From contig CAVORP010000009.1 of the NCBI GenBank assembly GCA_963698645.1, positions 744,001-808,000 of the forward strand: a stretch of 64,000 nt of DNA. The letters are read 5' to 3'. How positions within the stretch are numbered: the stretch's first letter is position 1; each line of letters begins with the position of its first letter. A program made the position numbers and the translations under genes. This stretch comes from Ovoidimarina sp963698645. Its GTDB lineage: Bacteria > Pseudomonadota > Alphaproteobacteria > Rhodobacterales > Rhodobacteraceae. Positions 55,566-64,000 of this stretch are shown piece by piece. The notes beneath the pieces were generated by a model. It made no database searches. It was not told the origin of the DNA and saw nothing but the letters and a program-made list of their open reading frames with translations.

Positions 55566-57246
55566 ATGCAGATCGAGCGACCCTGGTTGGCCACGTACCC
55601 GAAATGCGTGCCTGCGGAAATCGATATCAATGCCTATGGCTCGATTGTGTCGGTGCTGCGCGAGGCCTGCGATACCTATCGCCAGAAGCCCGCCTTCACC
55701 AACATGGGCAAGACCATCACCTACGACGACCTCGACGCACTCAGCGCCAACTTCGCGTCCTACCTGCTCAACGACCTGCAGCTGAAGAAGGGTGATCGCA
55801 TCGCGATCATGCTGCCGAACCTGCTGCAGTATCCGATCGCGATCTTCGGCGCGCTCCGCGCCGGTCTGACTGTGGTCAACACCAATCCGATGTACACCGC
55901 GCGCGAACTGAAGCACCAACTCAACGACGCCGGTGCCAGTGCGATCATCGTGCTCGACAATTTCGCGGCGACGCTGAGCGATGTACTGAAAGAGACGCCG
56001 ATCCGCCATGTCATCACCACCGCGATCGGCGACCTGCTCGGCTTTCCGAAATCGCTGATCGTGAATTTCGTCGCGCGCCACGTGAAGAAGATAGTGCCCG
56101 ACTACCAGATCACCGGCGCCATCCGCTTCAACGACGCCCTCGCCGCCGGTGCGCGCAAGCCGGCGCCCAAGGTGGACCTGGTCGCCGACGACATCGCCTT
56201 CCTGCAGTACACCGGTGGCACCACCGGCGTCGCCAAGGGCGCCATGCTCACGCACCGAAATTTGATCGCGAACATGCAGATGGTCTCGGCCTGGTTCGGC
56301 GCCAACATCAAGCTCGGCGAGGAAGTGATGATCACCGCCCTGCCGCTGTATCACATCTTCGCGCTGACCTGTAATTGCCTGGTGTTCATCAAGTTCGGCG
56401 GCATCAATGTGCTGATCACCAACCCGCGCGACATGGCCGGCTTCGTCAAGGAATTGTCGAAAACGCCGTTTACCGCGATCACCGGCGTCAACACGCTGTT
56501 CAACGGTTTGCTCAACACGCCTGGTTTCGACGAGGTCGACTTTTCGCACCTGAAGATGAGCTTCGGTGGCGGCATGGCGGTGCAACGCGCGGTCGCGGAA
56601 CGCTGGAAGAAGGTCACCGGCTGCACCCTGATCGAAGGCTTCGGCATGACCGAGAGTTCGCCGGTCGCCACCATCAATCCGTTGGAAAACCTCGAGTACA
56701 GCGGCTCGATCGGCCTGCCGGCGCCGTCGACCGACCTGTGCATCCAGGATGACGACGGGCACATCCTCGGCATGGGCGACATCGGCGAGATCTGCGTGCG
56801 CGGCCCACAGGTGATGAAGGGCTACTGGCAGCGCCCGGAAGACACCGCCAAGACCATCGTCGACGGCTGGCTGCGCACCGGCGACATCGGGCAAGTACGA
56901 CGAACGCGGCTTCTTCTACATCGTCGATCGCAAGAAGGACATGATCCTGGTCTCGGGCTTCAACGTCTATCCCAACGAAATCGAAGATGTGGTCGCGACC
57001 ATGACCGGCGTGCTCGAAGTGGCCGCGGTCGGCGTGCCCGACGACAAGTCCGGTGAGGCGGTGAAGCTGGTGATCGTGCGCAAGGACCCGGGCCTCACCG
57101 TCGCGCAGGTCAAGGCGCACTGCAAGGAAAACCTCACCGGTTACAAGCAGCCGAAGATCATCGAGTTCCGCGATTCGCTGCCGAAGACCAATGTCGGCAA
57201 GATCCTGCGCCGCGAATTGCGCGACGCGCCCAAGCCGGCAGCCTGA
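55566..57246 (+). CDS. fadD: Long-chain fatty acid-CoA ligase (FadD/RpfB), one frame change
   Basis: AMP-forming acyl-CoA synthetase of about 560 residues; activates long-chain fatty acids for beta-oxidation. It starts at ATG 55566 with GGAG upstream (MQIERPWLATYPKCVPAEI). Motifs: P-loop LQYTGGTTGVAKGAML, GFGMTESSPVATINP, the hinge aspartate region GWLRTGDIG, and C-terminal YIVDRKKDMILVSGFNVYPNEIE with KTNVGKILRREL. One extra G in ATCGGGCAAG near 56890 shifts the frame; ATC-GGC-AAG-TAC restores GKYDERGFF, so a sequence error is likely. By position beside lysS-prfB-recJ-rpfE it matches Xanthomonas rpfB, which processes DSF-type fatty-acid signals. Confidence 0.93.
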
Positions 57247-57251
57247 CAAGA

Positions 57252-57271
57252 TCGAGGTCTGGAGACCTCGA
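57252..57271. terminator. Hairpin between convergent fadD and lysS
   Basis: TCGAGGTCT (57252-57260) and AGACCTCGA (57263-57271) form a perfect stem with a two-base loop in a 32-base gap between convergent stops. No U-tract, so its action as a terminator is uncertain. Confidence 0.45.
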
Positions 57272-57278
57272 CTTCCTC

Positions 57279-58793
57279 TCAGCGTTCGACTTCCGGGCGC
57301 ATGTACGGGAACAACAGCACGTCGCGGATCGAGGGCACATCCGCGATCAGCATGACCAGGCGGTCGATGCCGACACCGAGACCACCGGTCGGCGGCAGAC
57401 CGTACTCAAGCGCGCGAATGTAGTCGGCGTCGAAATGCATGGCCTCGTCGTCACCGGAGTCCTTGGCTTCCACCTGGGCCTGGAAACGCGCGGACTGGTC
57501 CTCGGGATCGTTCAACTCGGAGAAGCCGTTGGCGAGTTCCTTGCCGCCGACGAACAGTTCGAAGCGATCAGTGATGCCGGGGTCATGATCGTTCGCGCGC
57601 GCCAACGGTGACACCTCGGTCGGATGCGCGGTGATGAAGGTCGGTTGCACCAGGTGCTGCTCGACCGTCTTCTCGAAGATCTCCAGCAGGATCTTGCCCC
57701 AGCCGTAGTCCTTTTTCACGTGGATACCGAGACGCGCACAATGGGCGGCCATGGCCTCGCGGTCACGCAGCTGCTCCCGCCCGATCTCCGGATTCGCGGC
57801 GAGCACGGCGTCGTCCATGCGCGTGCGGGTGAAGGCCGGGCCGACGTCGATGGCGCGTCCTTCCCAGTTCAGCGCCGTGGTGCCGGCGCCAGCCTGCGCG
57901 GCGCAGCGGATCATCGCCTCGGTCATGTCCATGACTTCATTGAACGTGGCGTAGGCCTCGTACGACTCGAGCATGGTGAATTCAGGGTTGTGGCGCGTGC
58001 TCACGCCTTCGTTGCGGAAGTTGCGGTTGATCTCGAAGACGCGATCCAGCCCAGCGACGACCAGCCGCTTCAAATACAGCTCCGGCGCGACGCGCAGGTA
58101 CATCTGCAGGTCGAGCGCGTTGTGGTGCGTCACGAACGGACGCGCGGTCGCGCCGCCCGGGATCGGATGCATCATCGGCGTCTCGACCTCGACGAAGCCG
58201 CGCCCTTCCATAAAATCGCGAATGGCTCGCACGCTGCGCGAGCGCAGTGCGAACACGCGCTGCGAATCCTCGTTGACGATCAGGTCGACGTAGCGCTGGC
58301 GATAGCGCTGCTCGACATTCTCGAGGCCATGCCACTTGTCCGGCAGCGGCCGCAACGACTTGGTCAACAAGCGCAGGCGGTCGACCTTGATCGACAACTC
58401 GCCGGTTTTGGTGCGCATCACCTGCCCTTCGGCGCCGAGAATGTCGCCGACATCGAAACCCTTGAAGGCTTCGTAGCCGTCGCCCAGCGTGCTCTGCTGC
58501 AGAAACAACTGGATGCGCCCGCTCTGGTCCTGGATCTGCGTGAATGCGGCCTTGCCCATGAGCCGCTTCGCCAGCATGCGCCCGGCGACACGGACCCGGC
58601 GCGCGATGCCGTCGATGGCTTCGGCGCTCCACTGCTCCTTGTCGGCGTAATCGCCCTGCAGCTGGCCGGCGAAGGCATCCGGATGGAAATCGTTCGGATA
58701 GGCATTGCCGTGCGCGCGCAATTCGTGCAACTTGGCGCGACGCTCGGCAATCAGGCGGTTCTCGTCGACGATGGGCGGTGTGGGGTCGGTCAT
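57279..58793 (-). CDS. lysS: Lysyl-tRNA synthetase (class II)
   Basis: Charges tRNA-Lys; 504 residues. N-terminal OB-fold anticodon domain (RVRVAGRMLAKRLMGKAAFTQIQD region), then the catalytic core with motif 1 (GFVEVETPMMHPIPGGATARPF), motif 2 (FEINRNFRNEGVSTRHNPEF) and motif 3 (GLGVGIDRLVMLI). ATG 58793 is chosen (MTDPTPPIVDENRLIAERRA) with GGGA upstream; an ATG four codons earlier is also possible. Fifteen bases separate it from the prfB stop. Confidence 0.97.
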   Translation of the reverse strand: MTDPTPPIVDENRLIAERRAKLHELRAHGNAYPNDFHPDAFAGQLQGDYADKEQWSAEAIDGIARRVRVAGRMLAKRLMGKAAFTQIQDQSGRIQLFLQQSTLGDGYEAFKGFDVGDILGAEGQVMRTKTGELSIKVDRLRLLTKSLRPLPDKWHGLENVEQRYRQRYVDLIVNEDSQRVFALRSRSVRAIRDFMEGRGFVEVETPMMHPIPGGATARPFVTHHNALDLQMYLRVAPELYLKRLVVAGLDRVFEINRNFRNEGVSTRHNPEFTMLESYEAYATFNEVMDMTEAMIRCAAQAGAGTTALNWEGRAIDVGPAFTRTRMDDAVLAANPEIGREQLRDREAMAAHCARLGIHVKKDYGWGKILLEIFEKTVEQHLVQPTFITAHPTEVSPLARANDHDPGITDRFELFVGGKELANGFSELNDPEDQSARFQAQVEAKDSGDDEAMHFDADYIRALEYGLPPTGGLGVGIDRLVMLIADVPSIRDVLLFPYMRPEVER

Positions 58794-58807
58794 GGTCGTT
58801 CCCATGG

Positions 58808-59934
<1,127 letters not shown>

Positions 59935-60005
59935 GATCATGATTCGCTGAAAAACGGCCGGCGAGAATACCAGAGCCGCCCGCACGGCCGCGCTCGAACG
60001 CGGCG

Positions 60006-61730
60006 TCAGGCGGCGGCGAAATGGCGAACCAGCAGCTTCACCCGCCGCTCGCCGCGCCATTCGTCGACGATCGGCTGGAACACGGCGACGGATGCGACCA
60101 GCGGGCAGTCGCCCGGTGTAGGCACCGAAGGCGATCGCATCGAACCCCGAGCCACTGCGGATCAAGCAGGCGCATGCGCGACATGGCGCTCACCGACGAC
60201 GCGCGCCGACTCACCTCGAACTCGCCGTCGAACAGCGGCTCGGGAAACGCCTGGCCCCAGGGGCCGCCATCGCGCAGCGCCTCGGCCAGCGCCAGGTCGA
60301 TCTGGTGGCCATCGAGTGCGCCATCGGTCCACACCTCGGCCGCCAGCAGCGCGGCGTCGATGCGTGCGTTCGCCAGTTCCTCGATCGCACGCGGAAGCGC
60401 TGGCAGATTCGCGCGCGACGAGGCTCAGACCGGCAGCCATCGCATGGCCGCCGAAGCGCAGGATCAGGCCCGGTTCGCGCATGTCCAGCTCGGCGATCAG
60501 GTCGCGCAGGTGCACGCCGGGCACCGATCGCGCGGAGGCCTTCAGCTCGTCGCTGCCAGTGCTGGCCGCCGCGAACGCGAACACCGGGCGATGCACACGC
60601 TCCTTGATCTTCGACGCGACCAGACCGACGACACCGGCGTGCCAATCGGTTTCGTGCAGGCACAGCACCGGCGGCAGATCGCCATCGAGGCGCAGACCGG
60701 CCACGGCCGCCTCGGCCTGCGCCACCATGTCGAGCTGCACGCTGCGGCGTTCGCGAATTGATCGCATCGAGGCGTGCGGCCAGTTCGCGCGCCAGCAGCG
60801 GATCGTCGGCGCAGAGGCAGGCGATGCCGAGACTCATGTCCTCCAGGCGCCCGGCAGCGTTGACGCGCGGCCCCAGACTGAAAGCCGAGATCCGTGGCGG
60901 TCAGCTCGGCGGCGCGACGCTTGGAGACTGTCGATCAGTGCGGCGACACCGGCGCTTGCCCGGCCCGCGCGAATACGCTTCAGGCCGGCCGCAACCAGCA
61001 CGCGATTGTTGTGATCGAGCGCGACCAGATCGGCGACGGTGCCGAGCGCGACCAGATCGAGCAGGACCGCAAGATCCGGCTCCTCGCGCTGCGCGAACGC
61101 GCCCGATGCGCGCAGCGCCGCGCGCAGCGCCAGCAGCAGGTAGAACACGACGCCGACGCCCGCCAGGGCCTTGCTCGCAAAGCCATCGCCGCGCAGGTTC
61201 GGGTTGACGATCGCGTCGGCCACCGGCAACTCGAGCGGCGGCAGGTGGTGATCGGTGACCAACACGACGCAGCCCGCCGCCTTGGCCGCGCGCACGCCGG
61301 CCAGACAGGCGATGCCGCTGTCGACAGTGAGCAACAGGTCGGGCGCACCGGCAGCGAGGATTTCCTCGACCAGCAACGGGGTCAGGCCGTACCCGTGGAT
61401 CGCGCGATTCGGCACCCGTACCTCGACACGGCGCGCGCCGAGCATGCGCAATCCGCGCCAGGCAACCGCGGCTCCGGTCGCTCCGTCGCAGTCGAAGTCG
61501 CCGACGATCAGGATGCGCGCATCGGCAGCGATCGCGGCGACGAGCAGCGTACAGGCCGCGTCGAGCCCGCCAAGGCCCTGCGGCGCCAGCATGCGCGTGA
61601 GCCGTAGATCGAGCTCATCACCTGCGACCACGCCGCGGGCCGCATACACACGCGCCAGCACCGGATGCAGTGCCGGGTCCGCAAGCAGCGGGACATCGGG
61701 CACATGGCGACGGCGCAGCTTCGGCATCAT
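60006..61730 (-). CDS. recJ: Single-stranded-DNA-specific exonuclease RecJ, several frame changes
   Basis: 5'-3' ssDNA exonuclease for recombination and mismatch repair. The start ATG 61730 overlaps the upstream gene by ATGA. The N-terminal DHH domain is clean: LIVGDFDCDGATGAAVAW, LLLTVDSGIA, LVTDHHLPPLELPVADAIVNPN. From 60900 on, homologous pieces lie in alternating frames: EDMSLGIACLCADD, VLCLHETDWHAGVVGLVASKIKER, LRFGGHAMAAGLSL, FPEPLFDGEFEV, SGFDAIAFGAYTG, and the end VKLLVRHFAAA. The span equals 575 codons, the normal length for RecJ, and no block is missing. At least six single-base changes in 900 bases of a conserved gene point to local sequence error. Confidence 0.92.
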
Positions 61731-62623
61731 GGCGCTGCGCGACGCCAGAATCGCAGGCGATGCCAGGAGCGCCAGGCGAAGCGTTCGCCGCTTTCCAGTC
61801 GCAGCTGCAAGGGCTCATGCCGATCCAGCACGCGCGCCAGCACCTCGACCAGCGCATCGTCGTCAGCGTCGCGCGCGTCGACCAGGATGCGGTCGGATTC
61901 GCCGCTGGGGCGATTGAGTACCGCCACGCCGGCCAGCGCCATGCAGCCGCGCAGCAGCGGGTCAGGCGAATGTGCCGCTGCGATGGCAGCGGTCAGCGAC
62001 GCCGGCGCGACGCCATCGCCGTGCAGCCACAGGCTGTTGACCTCCGGCAGGCCGCGACTGCGCCGGGCGCGATTGCAGGGATGCTCATGCAAGGCCATCT
62101 GCAGTTCATTGAGCCAGCGCCGCGTCGCGCGGCCGGCATCACCGACAGGCAAGGCGGCGTCAATGCAGGCCCCGAGCACATGTTCCGGGTCCTGGCCGCC
62201 AAGGCGCGGATGCGCAGCATCGGGGCGCACGTACCAGCGCTCGGGCGCGGCCGCATGCAAGACCCAGCCGGCATCGGCGAACAGCGGCTGCAGCGTCGCG
62301 CAGAGATCGCGCACTTCGTCCGCGCTCGGTGCCAGCGCGCCACAGGCAAGCATGCGTACACCCGCTGATTCGACGCGCAGCATGCAGGGATCGGCACGCA
62401 GCCAACGCCCGCCGCGGTCGTCGGGCGCGTCGACGATGCGCGTCAGCGCCGCCGTCGGCAGTTCCGCTGGCAGCCCGGTGAACACAGCGGAGAGCAAGCC
62501 CGCGCAGCCCGGCTCGGCATCGGCGAGGCGCGAGCTCTGCTCCAGCACTGCGCGCAACTTCGGCAGGCGTGCGGTCAGCGCACCCAGGCGGCGCCGCGGC
62601 GGCAACCACAGCAGCGCCGGCAC
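61727..62623 (-). CDS. Conserved hypothetical protein in the RpfE position
   Basis: A 298-residue protein, rich in Leu, Ala and Arg, with no signal peptide or membrane helix. It lies between greA and recJ, overlapping recJ by ATGA and four bases from greA, which is where Xanthomonas has rpfE. Features are a Trp/Cys-containing centre (GWVLHAAAPERWYVRPDA), VNSLWLHGDGVAPASL and a C-terminal ERFAWRSWHRLRFWRR. The VNSLWLHGDG segment suggests the COG4255-type family often labelled phosphoglycerate-mutase-like or regulatory, but no catalytic motif is evident. I infer RpfE identity from position and length; sequence recall alone is not decisive. Confidence 0.68.
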   Translation of the reverse strand: MPALLWLPPRRRLGALTARLPKLRAVLEQSSRLADAEPGCAGLLSAVFTGLPAELPTAALTRIVDAPDDRGGRWLRADPCMLRVESAGVRMLACGALAPSADEVRDLCATLQPLFADAGWVLHAAAPERWYVRPDAAHPRLGGQDPEHVLGACIDAALPVGDAGRATRRWLNELQMALHEHPCNRARRSRGLPEVNSLWLHGDGVAPASLTAAIAAAHSPDPLLRGCMALAGVAVLNRPSGESDRILVDARDADDDALVEVLARVLDRHEPLQLRLESGERFAWRSWHRLRFWRRAAP

Positions 62624-62627
62624 CGGA

Positions 62628-63104
62628 CTACTCGTAGCGGACCGCCATGATCTCGAACTCGCGACTGCCGTTCGCGGCGTGCAGTTCGACGGTGTCGCCC
62701 TCGCTCTTGCCGATCAGCACGCGCGCCATCGGCGAGGTCACCGAGATCAACTGCTGCTTGATGTCGGCTTCGAGCTCGCCGACGATCTGGTACGTGACCT
62801 GGTTGTTGTTGTGCAGTTCGAGCAGTTCGACCGTGGCACCGAAGACGATGCGCGTCCCGGCCACCAGCTGGCTCACGTCGATCACCTCAGCGAACGAGAG
62901 CGCCGCTTCGAGCTCGTTGATGCGGCCTTCGGCGAAACCCTGCTGCTCGCGCGCGGCGTGATACTCGGCGTTTTCCTTGAGGTCGCCATGCGCACGCGCT
63001 TCGGCGATCGCCAGGATGATGCGCGGCCGCTCGACCGACTTCAGCCGATCCAGTTCGTCGCGCAGGCGCTCGACGCCGCGTTTGGTCAATGGTGGTCTTC
63101 TCAT
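62628..63104 (-). CDS. greA: Transcription elongation factor GreA
   Basis: Rescues backtracked RNA polymerase by stimulating transcript cleavage; 158 residues. The N-terminal coiled coil holds the acidic tip in ARAHGDLKENAEYHAAREQQGF. The C-terminal FKBP-like domain has GTRIVFGATVELLEL and MARVLIGKSEGDTVEL. The start ATG 63104 overlaps the carB stop by ATGA. carB-greA-rpfE-recJ form one tight operon. Confidence 0.96.
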   Translation of the reverse strand: MRRPPLTKRGVERLRDELDRLKSVERPRIILAIAEARAHGDLKENAEYHAAREQQGFAEGRINELEAALSFAEVIDVSQLVAGTRIVFGATVELLELHNNNQVTYQIVGELEADIKQQLISVTSPMARVLIGKSEGDTVELHAANGSREFEIMAVRYE

Positions 63105-64000
63105 GACTGCAGTTCCCGGTGGAGTTCCTGGAGCGAGCTGACGCGCTCCGAATCGCGATAATCGAGCGAATGCAGCAATGCGCGCGCACCGGCGACGGTC
63201 GTCGAATAGGTGACGCGGTGCTGCAGCGCATCGCGGCGGATCGAGAACGAATCGGCGATCGCCTGCTTGCCTTCGGTGGTGTTGATGATGAACACGATCT
63301 CGCCGTTCTTGATCGCGTCGCCGATGTGCGGCCGGCCTTCCAGCACCTTGTTGATGCGCTCGCACGGAAAGCCCCTGCCCCGCAGGTAGTCGCAGGTGCC
63401 GCTGGTTGCGACCATCGTAAACCCGCGTCGCAACAGCTCCTCGGCCACCGCTTCGACCCGCGGTTTGTCGGCATCGCGCACGCTGACAAACACCTTGCCC
63501 ATGGGCGGCGCCTTGATGTTCGCGGCTTCGTGCGCCTTCGCGAACGCCTCGCCGAAATTGCGGCCGACGCCCATGACTTCGCCGGTCGAGCGCATCTCCG
63601 GGCCGAGGATCGGATCGACGTTCTGGAACTTCAGGAACGGGAAGATCGCTTCCTTGACCGAGTAGTAGCCGGGGATGATCTCGCGTGTTGCACCCTGCGC
63701 CGCCAGCGTCTGCCCGGCCATGCAGCGCGCGGCGATCTTGGCCAGCGGCACGCCGGTGGCCTTGGACACGAACGGCACCGTGCGCGAAGCGCGCGGGTTC
63801 ACCTCCAGCACGAAGATGGTCTCGCCCTGGATCGCGAACTGGGTGTTCATCAGCCCGACCACCTTGAGCGCCTTGGCCATCGCCTGCACCTGCTCGCGCA
63901 GGCGGTCCTGGATCGATGCGGACAGCGAATACGGCGGCAGCGAGCAGGAACTGTCGCCGGAATGCACGCCGGCCTCCTCGATGTGCTCCATGATGCCGCC
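63101..64000 (-). CDS. carB: Carbamoyl-phosphate synthase large subunit (3' part, runs off the window)
   Basis: The last 299 codons of CarB are present. Visible are the end of the second ATP-grasp domain (IFVLEVNPRASRTVPFVSKATGVPLAKIA), the linker, and the C-terminal MGS-like allosteric domain (KVFVSVRDADKPRVEAVAEEL ... IVFIINTTEGKQAIADSFSIRRDAL) that senses ornithine, UMP and IMP. It makes carbamoyl phosphate for arginine and pyrimidines. The start lies beyond base 64000. Confidence 0.97.
   Translation of the reverse strand, partial: GGIMEHIEEAGVHSGDSSCSLPPYSLSASIQDRLREQVQAMAKALKVVGLMNTQFAIQGETIFVLEVNPRASRTVPFVSKATGVPLAKIAARCMAGQTLAAQGATREIIPGYYSVKEAIFPFLKFQNVDPILGPEMRSTGEVMGVGRNFGEAFAKAHEAANIKAPPMGKVFVSVRDADKPRVEAVAEELLRRGFTMVATSGTCDYLRGRGFPCERINKVLEGRPHIGDAIKNGEIVFIINTTEGKQAIADSFSIRRDALQHRVTYSTTVAGARALLHSLDYRDSERVSSLQELHRELQS

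Overview
The window reads as a chromosomal segment of a GC-rich gammaproteobacterium of the Xanthomonadales (Lysobacterales) type. The evidence is gene order: tRNA cluster-tig-clpP-clpX-lon-hupB-tRNA-Val-tRNA-Asp-ppiD; eno-ftsB-ispD-ispF-truD; algZ-algR-hemC; gloB/yafS-rnhA-dnaQ; and above all fadD(rpfB)-lysS-prfB-recJ-rpfE-greA-carB, the backbone of the Xanthomonas rpf locus. No rRNA, integrase, transposase, prophage or CRISPR array is visible. The genus cannot be fixed from sequence alone.

Layout. 1-1.5 kb: 5' part of dnaX, then tRNA-Ser(GGA) and the 4.5S SRP RNA. 1.5-10.5 kb: a minus-strand type I restriction-modification island (hsdM-hsdS-SIR2-AlbA_2/GHKL ATPase-hsdR); the two extra genes sit between hsdS and hsdR, and hsdR is broken by about ten frame changes. 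10.7-15.8 kb: eno-ftsB-ispD-ispF-truD, a missed 58-residue membrane protein and a WYL regulator. 15.8-23.5 kb: a hypothetical one-pass protein, an SLC13 transporter, an Hsp70-TPR protein and a secreted beta-propeller protein. 23.7-29.6 kb: algZ-algR-hemC with an esterase, and a secreted Sel1/coiled-coil/caspase protein. 29.7-33.6 kb: a large autotransporter with Ig-like repeats. 33.7-37.8 kb: a PP2C phosphatase/Ser-Thr kinase pair and the DNA-maintenance genes dnaQ-rnhA-yafS. 37.9-49.4 kb: gloB, mltD, fabI and the envelope/proteostasis block ppiD-hup-lon-clpX-clpP-tig. 49.4-55.4 kb: nine of the window's twelve tRNAs, csrA, a membrane-spanning AraC regulator with a periplasmic sugar-binding-like domain, and two tandem beta-helix surface-protein genes. 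55.5-64 kb: the rpf-type backbone, lacking rpfF, rpfC and rpfG.

Two themes deserve attention. First, the defence island places a probable NAD-consuming SIR2 protein and a Schlafen-like/GHKL ATPase inside a type I R-M operon with overlapping reading frames, a layout that suggests a back-up abortive response. Second, secreted proteins at 20.9-23.5 kb and 52-54.5 kb share a C-terminal LF-x2-(G/D)-F-E ending, a candidate sorting tag.

Caution: single-base frame changes cluster in hsdR, the Hsp70 gene, the caspase gene, recJ and a few others, including conserved housekeeping genes, while long stretches such as 29.7-53.5 kb are clean. Many are therefore probably sequence errors, and 'pseudogene' labels are provisional. 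prfB is the exception: its first frame change is the classic programmed +1 site.
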